Assembly: GCF_006542685.1 (NCBI RefSeq)
Contig: NZ_AP019736.1
Span: forward strand, 902,001 to 966,000
DNA from: Alistipes dispar
Lineage (GTDB): Bacteria > Bacteroidota > Bacteroidia > Bacteroidales > Rikenellaceae
Direction: 5' to 3'
DNA length: 64,000 nucleotides
Part shown: positions 45,070-54,622 of the stretch, piece by piece
Position numbering within the stretch: the stretch's first letter is position 1
Layout: each line of letters starts with the position of its first letter
Translations under genes and position numbers: made by a program
The notes under the pieces: generated by a model
Databases searched by the model: none
Seen by the model: only the letters and a program-made list of their open reading frames with translations
What the model was told of the DNA's origin: nothing

Positions 45070-45804
45070 TCAGAACAGAGCCGAGAGCTGCTGCCAGATG
45101 GTCGCCGTAAAGAAAACCCCGAGTGCCGTGCACACGGCCAGCAGCAGCAGGTTCATCACCCGCAGATCGGGTTTCGTATCGCTGCGGAAATTGACGTCGA
45201 TATACTCCTTGAAAAAGAGGTAGAGCGCCGGAACCAGCGCGCCGGAGAGGAGCAGGTCCTCGGGAATGCCGAAAAAGTAGATCTTCGGAAACCCCACCAG
45301 CGCCCAATGGCAGAGGAAGAGTATCACGAAGAGATTCACCCGCTTCGGGAAGGCGAGCAGCAGGCCGATCGTGAACACCGCCACCGAACAGGGCATGACG
45401 GGCGAGGTCATCATCGGAAACTCCAGCCCCCGGAGCAGCGAGAGGAGCGGATAGACGAAGGGCATGGCCAGGAGGACGAACGCGAAGCGGTCGTGCCGCC
45501 GCGTCCGCTCGAAGGAGGTGTACCCCACCGCCGCGTCGTAGATCCAGACGGCGGCCATCACGCCCCAGAACAGCGCCATCACGCCGTTGTAGGCCCGCGC
45601 GTCGCAGGCGACGAGGTAGTACGCCACGGCGATCCAGGCGTTCAGCAGCGCCAGATAGAGTTTCATCGCCACCTTCGTTCCCGGCGTCGGCCGCCGGTAG
45701 AGCCGCCGCGTAAGCAACGCCCCTGCCGCAATCAGCAGCGCCTGCACGGGCCACGTCACGCGGTTGTAGTCCGCGATCGTCTGCCAGAAAACCTCGCTCG
45801 TCAT
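45070..45804 (-). CDS. DUF6064-like membrane protein
   Basis: 244 residues from MTSEVFWQTIADYNRVTWP, with about eight hydrophobic segments. The opening FWQTIADYNRVTWPVQ is typical of the DUF6064 family of inner-membrane proteins of unknown function. The ATG overlaps the stop of the ThrE C-half gene as ATGA, so it is translated with the exporter halves. A role linked to amino acid export is inferred from position only. Confidence 0.8.
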   Translation of the reverse strand: MTSEVFWQTIADYNRVTWPVQALLIAAGALLTRRLYRRPTPGTKVAMKLYLALLNAWIAVAYYLVACDARAYNGVMALFWGVMAAVWIYDAAVGYTSFERTRRHDRFAFVLLAMPFVYPLLSLLRGLEFPMMTSPVMPCSVAVFTIGLLLAFPKRVNLFVILFLCHWALVGFPKIYFFGIPEDLLLSGALVPALYLFFKEYIDVNFRSDTKPDLRVMNLLLLAVCTALGVFFTATIWQQLSALF

Positions 45805-46301
45805 TTCGAAACTCGCTTTTTGGCGCGCGTCAGCGAATGCGCGCGCTTGTTGAACAGGAAAATCGGCGCCGCGGCCCCCGCCGCGAGCATGAAGATCACG
45901 CTGAAGGTCACGAACCCGTTGCGGACGATGGCCTGCATGTACTCCGACCCCAGCACGGGATCGTCGAGATGTTGCATGAACATGATCATCGAAAAGATCG
46001 TCTTGTAGGCGTACATGCCGGGAATCATCGGCAGCAGCGCCGGAATGAACAGGACCGTCATCGGGCAGCGGATGCGGCCGCCCAGCAGCAGGCTGCCCAC
46101 GCCGATCGTCACCGAGGCGCACAACGATGCCGAAGCGATGTCCACGCCCCACTGCATCAGCGCGAAACGCAGGGCGTGCCCGACGGCGGCCAGCAGGGCG
46201 ATGACCGGGAAGGCCCGCATCGGCGGGTCGGAAATCGCCCCGAAACCGATGGCGGCCACGGCGGCGAACAGTCCGTCGGAGAGCATGTCGAACGCGATCA
46301 T
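45801..46301 (-). CDS. Threonine/serine exporter, C-terminal half (ThrE_2)
   Basis: 166 residues with about five membrane helices, including CPMTVLFIPALLPMIPGMYAY and MIMFMQHLDDP in positions typical of the ThrE_2/DUF3815 domain. Together with the N-half protein encoded directly upstream it would form a split threonine/serine exporter of the inner membrane. Both junctions, with the upstream and downstream genes, are ATGA overlaps. Confidence 0.88.
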   Translation of the reverse strand: MIAFDMLSDGLFAAVAAIGFGAISDPPMRAFPVIALLAAVGHALRFALMQWGVDIASASLCASVTIGVGSLLLGGRIRCPMTVLFIPALLPMIPGMYAYKTIFSMIMFMQHLDDPVLGSEYMQAIVRNGFVTFSVIFMLAAGAAAPIFLFNKRAHSLTRAKKRVSK

Positions 46302-47065
46302 AGCAGAGCGGATTTTACGATCATCAGCGTCCCGGAGAGACCGACGGCGATGCAGACGATGAGCATCAGCGCCGACGTGAGGCGGGCGATGCCGTTCAGG
46401 ATGTGCCCCTCGACAATGTCGATCACGCCGTTGATGAGCGGCACGCCGGGAATGAGGAACAGGACGCTCGTGGCGATGGCGACGTCCGACGTGGTGTCGA
46501 ACGTGAGCGCCACCGAAGCGTACATCGAGGCGACGAACGCCGAGGCGATGAAGATCACGTAGTGGTTGAAGCCGCGCGCCTGCATTCCCTGCTTGAGGAA
46601 AAAGCCGATGAGCGTCGCCGTGAAGACGATGCTCACGGCGAACCAGTCGCCGCCGAACAGCCGGCAGAACGATGCGTTGGCCAGCCCGACGAGTACGAGC
46701 GTGAAGATCGGATCGAGGCGCGGCCGGGCGACGATCTCCCGGTAGCGGCGTTCGATCTCCCCGAGCGGCAGGCGCTCGTCGTAGGCCTCCCAGCTCAGGG
46801 CGCTCAGCTCGGCGTTGAGCTCGAAACTGATCGGCAGCGGCGGAATGTCCGCGGCCTCGGTGCACACCTCGCCGCTCTCGTCGTCCACCACCGAAAAATT
46901 CACGACCTTCTGGAATGCAGAGACGATCACCCGCACTCCGAGCGCCTCGCCCAGCCGCTTGGTGTTGCGCACCACGCGCGAGGTATGCACGCCCGACCCC
47001 ATGAGACGGGTGGCGTACTCCGCGACGAACCGTGCGATCGCCTTCAGTTCGGCTTGCGTCTTCAT
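46298..47065 (-). CDS. Threonine/serine exporter, N-terminal half (ThrE_1, DUF1212)
   Basis: 255 residues from MKTQAELKAIARFV. A soluble N-terminal region (YATRLMGSGVHTSRVVRNTK) carries the ThrE_1/DUF1212 hallmark, followed by five membrane helices with LFLIPGVPLINGVIDIVEGH. In Corynebacterium ThrE both halves are one chain. Here they are split. The start is set by the -7 box at 47088-47095. The stop overlaps the next start as ATGA. Confidence 0.9.
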   Translation of the reverse strand: MKTQAELKAIARFVAEYATRLMGSGVHTSRVVRNTKRLGEALGVRVIVSAFQKVVNFSVVDDESGEVCTEAADIPPLPISFELNAELSALSWEAYDERLPLGEIERRYREIVARPRLDPIFTLVLVGLANASFCRLFGGDWFAVSIVFTATLIGFFLKQGMQARGFNHYVIFIASAFVASMYASVALTFDTTSDVAIATSVLFLIPGVPLINGVIDIVEGHILNGIARLTSALMLIVCIAVGLSGTLMIVKSALL

Positions 47066-47087
47066 CTTCTCCGTGCCCGATTTTCGG

Positions 47088-47095
47088 CAAAAGTA
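47088..47095 (-). promoter_or_regulatory. -7 promoter box TACTTTTG for the ThrE operon
   Basis: TACTTTTG on the minus strand lies 22 bases upstream of the ATG at 47065. Confidence 0.65.
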
Positions 47096-47120
47096 CGAAA
47101 AATTTGCATATCTTCGTTCC

Positions 47121-47807
47121 ATGAAAGAAATCGACCCCAGCCTCGAGGCCTACGTCGAGGCCGAAATCATCCCCCGCTACGCGCATTTCGACCGCGCGCA
47201 CTCCACGGACCACGTCCGCTCGGTCATCGACCGGAGCCTCGCGCTGGCCCGCCGCTACGACGTGGAGCCCGACATGGTCTATGTCATAGCCGCCTACCAC
47301 GACACGGGGCTCGCCTTCGGCCGCGAACGCCACCACATCGACGCCGGACGCATCCTGGCCGAAGACGCCGAACTGCGCCGCCGCTTCGACAGCGAGCGGA
47401 TCGCGACGATGCGCGAGGCTGTCGAGGACCACCGCGCCTCGTCCGGGCACGCGCCCCGTTCGATCTACGGCCGCATCGTCGCCGAAGCCGACCGCTGCAT
47501 CGACACGCAAACGATTCTCCGCCGCACGGTGCAGTACGGGCTGGCGCACTGCCCGGCGCTGACGCGCGAGGAGCACTTCACCCGCTGCCGGGAACACCTC
47601 CAGCGCAAATACGCCGAAGGAGGCTACCTCCGCCTCTGGCTGCCCGAATCGGACAATGCCCGGCGGCTCGCGGAGCTGCGGGAGGCGATCCGCGACGGGG
47701 AACGGCTGCGCCGCCTCTTCGACGCAATCTTCGACGCCGAGACATCCGGCCCCGCAGGCGGAACCCCCGACCGGACCGAAGCCGGAGAGGCGGCGGAGGC
47801 ACGGTAG
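47121..47807 (+). CDS. HD-domain phosphohydrolase-like protein
   Basis: 228 residues. The metal-binding HD pattern is visible as AHFDRAHSTDHVRSV, VIAAYHDTGLAFGRERHH and AVEDHRASSG. Such proteins hydrolyse nucleotides or other phosphate esters. The substrate is unknown. The C-terminal 30 residues are low-complexity. It diverges from the ThrE operon and has only an imperfect -7 match (TATCTTCG, 47109-47116) very close to the ATG. Confidence 0.85.
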   Translation: MKEIDPSLEAYVEAEIIPRYAHFDRAHSTDHVRSVIDRSLALARRYDVEPDMVYVIAAYHDTGLAFGRERHHIDAGRILAEDAELRRRFDSERIATMREAVEDHRASSGHAPRSIYGRIVAEADRCIDTQTILRRTVQYGLAHCPALTREEHFTRCREHLQRKYAEGGYLRLWLPESDNARRLAELREAIRDGERLRRLFDAIFDAETSGPAGGTPDRTEAGEAAEAR

Positions 47808-47839
47808 GCCTCCGCAACCGACGGCCCGGATACGAAAAA

Positions 47840-47889
47840 TCCGGCGAAGGATCGCTTCGCGGCACCGCCGCCCGCCGTCCTTCGCCGGA
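47840..47889. terminator. Hairpin between convergent HD-domain and DHOD-like genes
   Basis: TCCGGCGAAGGA pairs perfectly with TCCTTCGCCGGA, with a loop of about 26 GC-rich bases. There is no T run. Confidence 0.55.
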
Positions 47890-47947
47890 AAGCCGGACCG
47901 ACCGGACATCCACGAATCACGAGGACGCCGCGCCGGTCCCGAAACCG

Positions 47948-48943
47948 TCACTCCACCCCGTGGGGGAAATACTTCATGTACTGCACGCGCTGGTAATGGT
48001 CGCCCTCGGCCGACCCGTAGTCCATCCGCCCGCGGAACTCGTCGAGCGAGGCGAAGCCCTGACGACCGGCCCACTCGTCGATGAAACGGCCGATCCGCGA
48101 AATCGCCTCGTAGCCGTAACGGTGGATCGCCGTGCAGACCTGCACCGCCGAAGCACCGCACAGCAACGCCTTCACGGCAGCCTCGCCGTCGTGCACGCCC
48201 GTCGAAACGGCCACGTCGAGCTGCGGCAGCGCATGGGAGCACAACGCCGTGCTGCGCAGCACGTTGCGCAGCTCCGACGGTTCGCTGAACGGATCGCCCG
48301 CGACGAAACACATCTTCTCCACGTCGATATCCGGCTCGAAGAAGCGGTTGTAGAGCACCACGCCGCGCGCTCCGCGGGCCAGCAGCGCATCGCCCACCGA
48401 CAGCACGTTCGTCAGACGCATCGGCAACTTGACCGACACGGGGACCGTCACCGCCGCAGCGACCTTCCGCACGATGTCGGCATAGGCCTGTTCGAGCTCC
48501 TGCGCCCCCGCATGGCGGTCGGTAGGCAGCAGGAAGACATTCAGTTCCAGCGCCGCGGCGCCCGCAGCCTGCATGGCCTCGGCGTATTCGATCCACGCGT
48601 CGCCCGCGCCGATGCAGTTGATGCTGGCGATCGCCGGGACGCCCGTCGCGGCCGCGCCCTGCACGAGTTGCAGGAACTCGCCCTTGTAGGCGTCGCCGAG
48701 GTAACGTTCGAGGTACTCGCCGGCATCGCCGTAGCCCTCCATCCTGTCCAGCGAGGCCGCCTCGCGGAGAATCTGCTCTTCGAAGATCGACTTCAGCACC
48801 ACGGCGCCCGCGCCCTCACGGACGCACCGCTCGATGTTCTGTACGCTGGCCGTATAGGGCGAGCTGCTGACGATGACGGGACTCGCAAGTTCGAGTCCGA
48901 GGTATTTCGCTTTCATGAAACTATTCCGGTATAGGTTATCCAT
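47948..48943 (-). CDS. Dihydroorotate dehydrogenase-like FMN-barrel protein
   Basis: 331 residues. The fold follows dihydroorotate dehydrogenase: YLGLELASPVIVSSSPYTAS, GAGAVVLKSIFEEQI, VPVSVKLPM, GVVLYNRF, then VSTGVHDGEAAVKALLCGAS and VQVCTAIHRYG at the FMN phosphate site. The catalytic loop NISCPN of true enzymes reads NVFLLPTD here, so the catalytic Cys or Ser is missing. Real PyrD is encoded elsewhere in the window. Function therefore unknown. It starts 24 bases after gcvT and is probably co-transcribed with it. Confidence 0.87.
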   Translation of the reverse strand: MDNLYRNSFMKAKYLGLELASPVIVSSSPYTASVQNIERCVREGAGAVVLKSIFEEQILREAASLDRMEGYGDAGEYLERYLGDAYKGEFLQLVQGAAATGVPAIASINCIGAGDAWIEYAEAMQAAGAAALELNVFLLPTDRHAGAQELEQAYADIVRKVAAAVTVPVSVKLPMRLTNVLSVGDALLARGARGVVLYNRFFEPDIDVEKMCFVAGDPFSEPSELRNVLRSTALCSHALPQLDVAVSTGVHDGEAAVKALLCGASAVQVCTAIHRYGYEAISRIGRFIDEWAGRQGFASLDEFRGRMDYGSAEGDHYQRVQYMKYFPHGVE

Positions 48944-48967
48944 TTTTTTCTCTCCGGCGCGGCTCCG

Positions 48968-50068
<1,101 letters not shown>

Positions 50069-50114
50069 AGCAGTTATGCGGTTTTCGGTTTCGGTTTCCC
50101 TTTTTCGCCACGCG

Positions 50115-51314
50115 CTACTCGCGGCGCTTCACGCCCAGCCGGGGACAGCGACGGAACTCCTTCTCGCGGTCGAACAGATAGCGGTACGTGGTGTGCATCT
50201 TGTGCTTCGTGGCGCAGACGTAGGTCTCAATCATGCGGTTCATCACCGGATTGAAGTCGCCGATCCACGCCAGCTCCATCGACTTGTACTGGTTTTTGGT
50301 CATCTCGAGGAACTCGTAGTACTTGACCATGATGGCCGACTCGACGCCCTTGCCGTGGAACTCGGGCGCGATGCCGAAGATGATGCCGAAGATGCGGTCG
50401 CACGAGCGGCGCACCTTCAGGTCCCACATCAGGCGCAGCTTCTGCCAAAGGCCGAATTTGCCGTTGAACTTGCCGATCAGGCGGTTCAGGTCCGGCACGG
50501 TGATGAAGAACCCGATCGGCTCCTCGTTGAAATAGGCGAAGAAGATGATCCGCGGGTCGATGATCGGCTTCATCTCGCGCACCATCTCCAGCGCCTCCTC
50601 GCGCGTCATGGGTTTCACGCCCGAGAAGAGCGCCCACGCCTTGTTGTAGATGACGCGGAAGTTCTCGGCGGCCTCCTCGAGGTTGTTCATGTCGATGTTC
50701 TCGACGTGGTAGCTCGCATCGAGCCGCCCGGCGCGGGCGAAGATCGACTTGTTGGCCTCCGAGGCGTTCACCCGCCAGATATAGCTGTTCTGGTTGAAGT
50801 AGTTCCGGAACCCGTAACCTTCGAACAGCTCCTTGTAGTAGGGCGGGTTGTAGGGGTTCTTGTAGAGGGGCTGGAATTCGTACCCCTCGACCAGCAGGCC
50901 CCACCAGTCGCGCCGCTGCCCGAAGTTGATCGGGCCGTCCATCGCCTCCATGCCGCGGCTGGCGAGCCACATGCGCGCGGCGTCGAAGAGCAGATCGGCC
51001 GCCTGCCGGTCGTCGATCGACTCGAAGAAGCCGCAGCCGCCCGTGGGCTGCTCTTCGAGGGCCGCCTTCTCGCGGTTGTAGAAAGCCGCGATGCGGCCCA
51101 CGACCTCGCCGCGGCCGTCGCGCGCCACCCAGCGGATCGCCTCGCCGTCGGCGAACAGCTCGTTGCGCGCCGGGTCGAAGACCTCCTCGACGTCCTGATC
51201 CAGCGGGCAGACCCAGTTGCGGTTACCTTTGTATATCCGTTTGGGCAGGTCGAGCCACTCGCGCACCAGCGCCGGCGTCGTGACCTCCTGCAAGACGTAT
51301 TTCTCCTTATTCAT
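50115..51314 (-). CDS. GNAT-like protein (YghO-type) of unknown substrate
   Basis: 399 residues from MNKEKYVLQEVTTPAL. Segments such as VWRVNASEAN-type strands, FGIAPEFHGKGVESAIMVKY (an acetyl-CoA-loop-like R/H-G-K-G turn) and MELAWIGDFNPVMNRMIE place it near the GNAT/YghO group, with two GNAT-like halves. Many relatives lie in lipid or cell-envelope gene clusters, but the substrate is unknown. The start is decided by the -7 box at 51342-51349. It diverges from the receiver/PEP-synthase-like gene over 84 bases. Confidence 0.75.
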   Translation of the reverse strand: MNKEKYVLQEVTTPALVREWLDLPKRIYKGNRNWVCPLDQDVEEVFDPARNELFADGEAIRWVARDGRGEVVGRIAAFYNREKAALEEQPTGGCGFFESIDDRQAADLLFDAARMWLASRGMEAMDGPINFGQRRDWWGLLVEGYEFQPLYKNPYNPPYYKELFEGYGFRNYFNQNSYIWRVNASEANKSIFARAGRLDASYHVENIDMNNLEEAAENFRVIYNKAWALFSGVKPMTREEALEMVREMKPIIDPRIIFFAYFNEEPIGFFITVPDLNRLIGKFNGKFGLWQKLRLMWDLKVRRSCDRIFGIIFGIAPEFHGKGVESAIMVKYYEFLEMTKNQYKSMELAWIGDFNPVMNRMIETYVCATKHKMHTTYRYLFDREKEFRRCPRLGVKRRE

Positions 51315-51341
51315 CGACTGTGTTTTTGTCTTTTCCGATTT

Positions 51342-51349
51342 CAAAGGTA
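51342..51349 (-). promoter_or_regulatory. -7 promoter box TACCTTTG for the GNAT-like gene
   Basis: TACCTTTG on the minus strand lies 27 bases before the ATG at 51314, only 13 bases from the divergent box at 51363. Confidence 0.65.
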
Positions 51350-51362
51350 AGAATTTTTTCCT

Positions 51363-51370
51363 TATTTTTG
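51363..51370 (+). promoter_or_regulatory. -7 promoter box TATTTTTG for the receiver/PEP-synthase-like gene
   Basis: TATTTTTG lies 27 bases before the ATG at 51398. A TTTC at 51339-51342, 20 bases upstream, may serve as -33 and overlaps the divergent promoter. Confidence 0.65.
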
Positions 51371-51397
51371 TTCACGGATCAAACTATTGTCGAAACG

Positions 51398-54385
51398 ATG
51401 AACGAAACGATCGAAGGGTACATGCCCGACGGCGGCCGGCTCCCCTACCGGTTCATGAAATACCGGATTCACAAAATCCTGCTCGTGTGCTGCAGCTACG
51501 ACGGCTACATCCTCGAGGAGGACGGGCACATCGAATCGCAGATCAACCAGGAGTATATCGACCTGAACCTCTCGAATCCCCCCTCGTTCACACGCGTCAG
51601 CTCGACGGCCGAAGCGCTCGAGGCGCTCGCCGGCGACGATTCGTTCGACTTCATCCTCACCATGTACAACGTGGGCGAGCCCGACGTCTTCGCCTTCGCC
51701 CGCATCGTCAAGGAGCGCCATCGGAATATCCCCGTGGCGCTGCTGACCTCCTTTTCGAAGGACATCTACCGCCGGATAGAGGAGCAGGACCGCTCGGGAC
51801 TGGACTACATCTTCTGCTGGCACGGCAACACGGAGCTCATCATCGCCATCATCAAGCTCGTCGAGGACAAGATGAACGCCGCCGAGGACATCGGCGAAGG
51901 AGGCGTGCAGGCCATCCTGCTCGTCGAGGACTCGATCCGCTTCTACTCGACCTACCTGCCCGAGCTCTACAAACTCATCCTGCTGCAAAACACCGAGTTC
52001 CTCAAGGACGCCTTCAATGAGCAGCAGCAGATCCTCCGCAAGCGCGCCCGGCCCAAGATCCTGCTGGCCCGCTGCTACGAGGAGGCCGCGGAGCTGTACG
52101 AACGCTACAAGAAGAACCTGCTGGGCGTCATCTCCGACGTGGGGTTCGTCCTGCACCGCGACGATCCGCCCGAGAGCGAGAAGCTCGACGCCGGCATCGA
52201 CCTCTGCCGCCGCATCCGCGAGGACAACCCGCTGATGCCCGTGCTGCTGCAATCCTCCCAGACGGCCTTCGGCGAGCAGGCCGCGGCACTCGGGGCGGGG
52301 TTCGTCGCCAAGAACTCCAAGACGCTCCTCTCGCAGTTGCACGACTTCATCGACCGCGAGTTCGCCTTCGGCGACTTCGTATTCGAGGACCCCGAGACGG
52401 GCGCCGAGATCGGCCGTGCCCGGGACCTCACGCAGATGCAGGAGATGATCGCCACGATTCCCGACGGGGCGTTCGAATACCACACCTCGCAGAACCACCT
52501 TTCGAAGTGGCTCTACTCGCGGGGACTCTTTCCCCTGGCGGCCTCCATCCGCCGGTACAACAAGAGCCATTTCGCCACGGTCGCCGAACACCGCCGCGTG
52601 CTGGTGAACCTCATCAGCGACTACCGCCGTCTGCTGGGCCAGGGCGTCGTGGCGCGCTTCGACCCTGCGACATACAGCGACGCCGTGGCCTTCGCACGCA
52701 TCGGCGAGGGCTCGCTCGGCGGCAAGGCCCGCGGGCTGGCCTTCATGAACTCCATGCTCATCAAGCACCGCCAGTACGACATGCACGAGGGGGTGCGCAT
52801 CATGATTCCCCGCTCGGTGGTGATCGCCACGGAGTACTTCGACGAGTTCATCCGCCTCAACGGGCTGAAATACATCATCTCGCAGGAGTTCTCGGACGAG
52901 GAGATCCTCTCGGAGTTCGTCTCCTCGTACGTCCCGCCGCGGCTGCAACAGGAGCTCAAGGCCTACATCCGCACGGTCCGCACGCCGCTGGCCGTGCGCT
53001 CGTCGTCGAAACTCGAAGACTCGCACTACCAGCCCTTCGCCGGCATCTACTCGACCTACATGATCCCCTACACGGACAACGAGGACCAGATGCTGCGCCT
53101 GCTGCTGCGCGCCGTCAAGAGCGTCTACGCCTCGGTCTACTTCGCCGCCTCGCGGGCCTACATCCAGTCCTCGCAGAATCTCATCTCGGAGGAGAAGATG
53201 GCCGTCATCATCCAGGAAGTGTGCGGCACGGAGCAGGACGGACTCTTCTTCCCCACCTGCTCGGGCGTGGCCCGTTCGATCAACTACTACCCCATCGGCG
53301 ACGAACGGCCCGAAGACGGCGTCTGCAACGTGGCGATGGGGCTGGGCAAACTCGTCGTGGACGGAGGACGCACGCTGCGCTTCTCGCCCCGCTACCCGCA
53401 GAAGGTGCTCCAGACCTCGACCCCCGAGCTGGCGCTGCGCGACACGCAGAACGAGGTGCTGGCCCTGAGCCTCCGCCCCGAGGAGTTCCGCACGTCGATC
53501 GACGACGCCGTGAACCTGCGCCGCCTGAGCCTCCAGCAGATCGCGCCGCTGCGCAACGCGCGCTTCGTCTGCTCGGTCTGGGACCGCGAGAACGAACGCA
53601 TCTCGGACAGCCCCTTCGACCGGGGCCGCAAAGTCATCACGTTCAACAACATATTGAAGTACAACACCTTCCCTCTGGCCGAAATCGTCTCGGACATCCT
53701 GCGCATGGGCGCCGAGGAGATGCGATGCCCCGTGGAGGTGGAGTTCGCCGTGAACATGGACGTCGCGCCGGGTCAGCAGCGGATATTCAACCTGCTGCAA
53801 ATCCGCCCGATCATCGACAACCAGGACAACCGCCCGATCGACTGGAGCGCGGAGGACCCCGCGCGGGCGCTCGTCTATGGCGAGCAGGCCCTCGGCATCG
53901 GCCGCATGACCGACATCGCCGACATCGTCTATGTGAAGTCCGGGGCCTTCGACTCGCTCTCGACCGAACGGATCGCCGACGAGCTGCTCGCGCTCAACAC
54001 CCGGATGCGCGACGAAAGTCGCTCCTACGTGCTCGTGGGGCCGGGCCGCTGGGGCTCCTCGGACCCGTTCCTCGGGGTTCCGGTCAAGTGGACGCACATT
54101 TCGGAGGCGAAGGTGATCGTCGAATGCGGCCTCGAACGCTTCGAGGTCGAGCCTTCGCAGGGCACGCACTTCTTCCAGAACGTCACCTCGCTCGGCGTGG
54201 GGTATCTGACGATCAACCCCTTCCGCGGCGAAGGCATCTTCCGCGAGGAGCTGCTCGACGCCCGCACGGCCGTTTACGAAGGAACGTTCCTGCGGCAGGT
54301 GCGGTTCGGCCGTCCGCTCTGGGTCTGCGTGGACGGCCGTTCGAACCGGGGAATGATCCGCGAGGCGGACGGAGACGGGGCGTAA
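51398..54385 (+). CDS. Hybrid of two receiver-like domains and a PEP synthase-type ATP domain
   Basis: 995 residues. A first receiver-like domain (about 20-155) lacks the phosphoacceptor Asp (FILTMYNVG). A second (about 170-345) keeps the full set: ILLVEDS near 175, GVISDVGF near 245, VLLQSS and FVAKNS. From about 430 an N-terminal PEP synthase/PPDK domain follows with GGKARGLAFMN near 441, LAVRSSSKLEDSHYQPFAG near 530 and FNLLQIRPII near 798. The final 190 residues carry YVLVGPGRWGSSDPFLGVPV. The phospho-histidine and PEP-binding barrel domains of real PEP synthase are absent, so it cannot make PEP on its own. It is probably an ATP-dependent signalling or phosphoryl-transfer protein. Function unknown. 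Confidence 0.85.
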   Translation: MNETIEGYMPDGGRLPYRFMKYRIHKILLVCCSYDGYILEEDGHIESQINQEYIDLNLSNPPSFTRVSSTAEALEALAGDDSFDFILTMYNVGEPDVFAFARIVKERHRNIPVALLTSFSKDIYRRIEEQDRSGLDYIFCWHGNTELIIAIIKLVEDKMNAAEDIGEGGVQAILLVEDSIRFYSTYLPELYKLILLQNTEFLKDAFNEQQQILRKRARPKILLARCYEEAAELYERYKKNLLGVISDVGFVLHRDDPPESEKLDAGIDLCRRIREDNPLMPVLLQSSQTAFGEQAAALGAGFVAKNSKTLLSQLHDFIDREFAFGDFVFEDPETGAEIGRARDLTQMQEMIATIPDGAFEYHTSQNHLSKWLYSRGLFPLAASIRRYNKSHFATVAEHRRVLVNLISDYRRLLGQGVVARFDPATYSDAVAFARIGEGSLGGKARGLAFMNSMLIKHRQYDMHEGVRIMIPRSVVIATEYFDEFIRLNGLKYIISQEFSDEEILSEFVSSYVPPRLQQELKAYIRTVRTPLAVRSSSKLEDSHYQPFAGIYSTYMIPYTDNEDQMLRLLLRAVKSVYASVYFAASRAYIQSSQNLISEEKMAVIIQEVCGTEQDGLFFPTCSGVARSINYYPIGDERPEDGVCNVAMGLGKLVVDGGRTLRFSPRYPQKVLQTSTPELALRDTQNEVLALSLRPEEFRTSIDDAVNLRRLSLQQIAPLRNARFVCSVWDRENERISDSPFDRGRKVITFNNILKYNTFPLAEIVSDILRMGAEEMRCPVEVEFAVNMDVAPGQQRIFNLLQIRPIIDNQDNRPIDWSAEDPARALVYGEQALGIGRMTDIADIVYVKSGAFDSLSTERIADELLALNTRMRDESRSYVLVGPGRWGSSDPFLGVPVKWTHISEAKVIVECGLERFEVEPSQGTHFFQNVTSLGVGYLTINPFRGEGIFREELLDARTAVYEGTFLRQVRFGRPLWVCVDGRSNRGMIREADGDGA

Positions 54386-54578
54386 CCCGGCGGGCGGTCT
54401 CCCGTCCCCGCCCCGCACGGACGCCGCCCCGCCCCGGCGGACAGCCTGCTCGGAACCGGCGGACGAAGCAGGCGCCGGACAACCGGGCGGCAGGGAGCCT
54501 GCGGGGCGCTGCGGCCGGTTTTCATGCCGGATTAAAATTATTTCCGTCCGGAAAGTTACAATCTATAAGAAATATTTT

Positions 54579-54586
54579 TATATTTG
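54579..54586 (+). promoter_or_regulatory. -7 promoter box TATATTTG for gdhA
   Basis: TATATTTG lies 36 bases before the ATG at 54623. Confidence 0.7.
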
Positions 54587-54622
54587 TAAACGGATAGAAC
54601 AACCTTTCAAAACTTCAACGAT

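Noticed and set aside
44885..45754. Minus-strand frame of 289 codons over the DUF6064 gene
   Set aside because: It is a frame-shifted shadow with Arg/Ala/Gly-rich translation. The membrane protein frame at 45070-45804 is supported by hydrophobic segments and the ATGA overlap.
47109..47116. TATCTTCG as promoter of the HD-domain gene
   Set aside because: It deviates from TAnnTTTG at one key base and would leave only about four bases before the ATG, so I did not list it as a feature.
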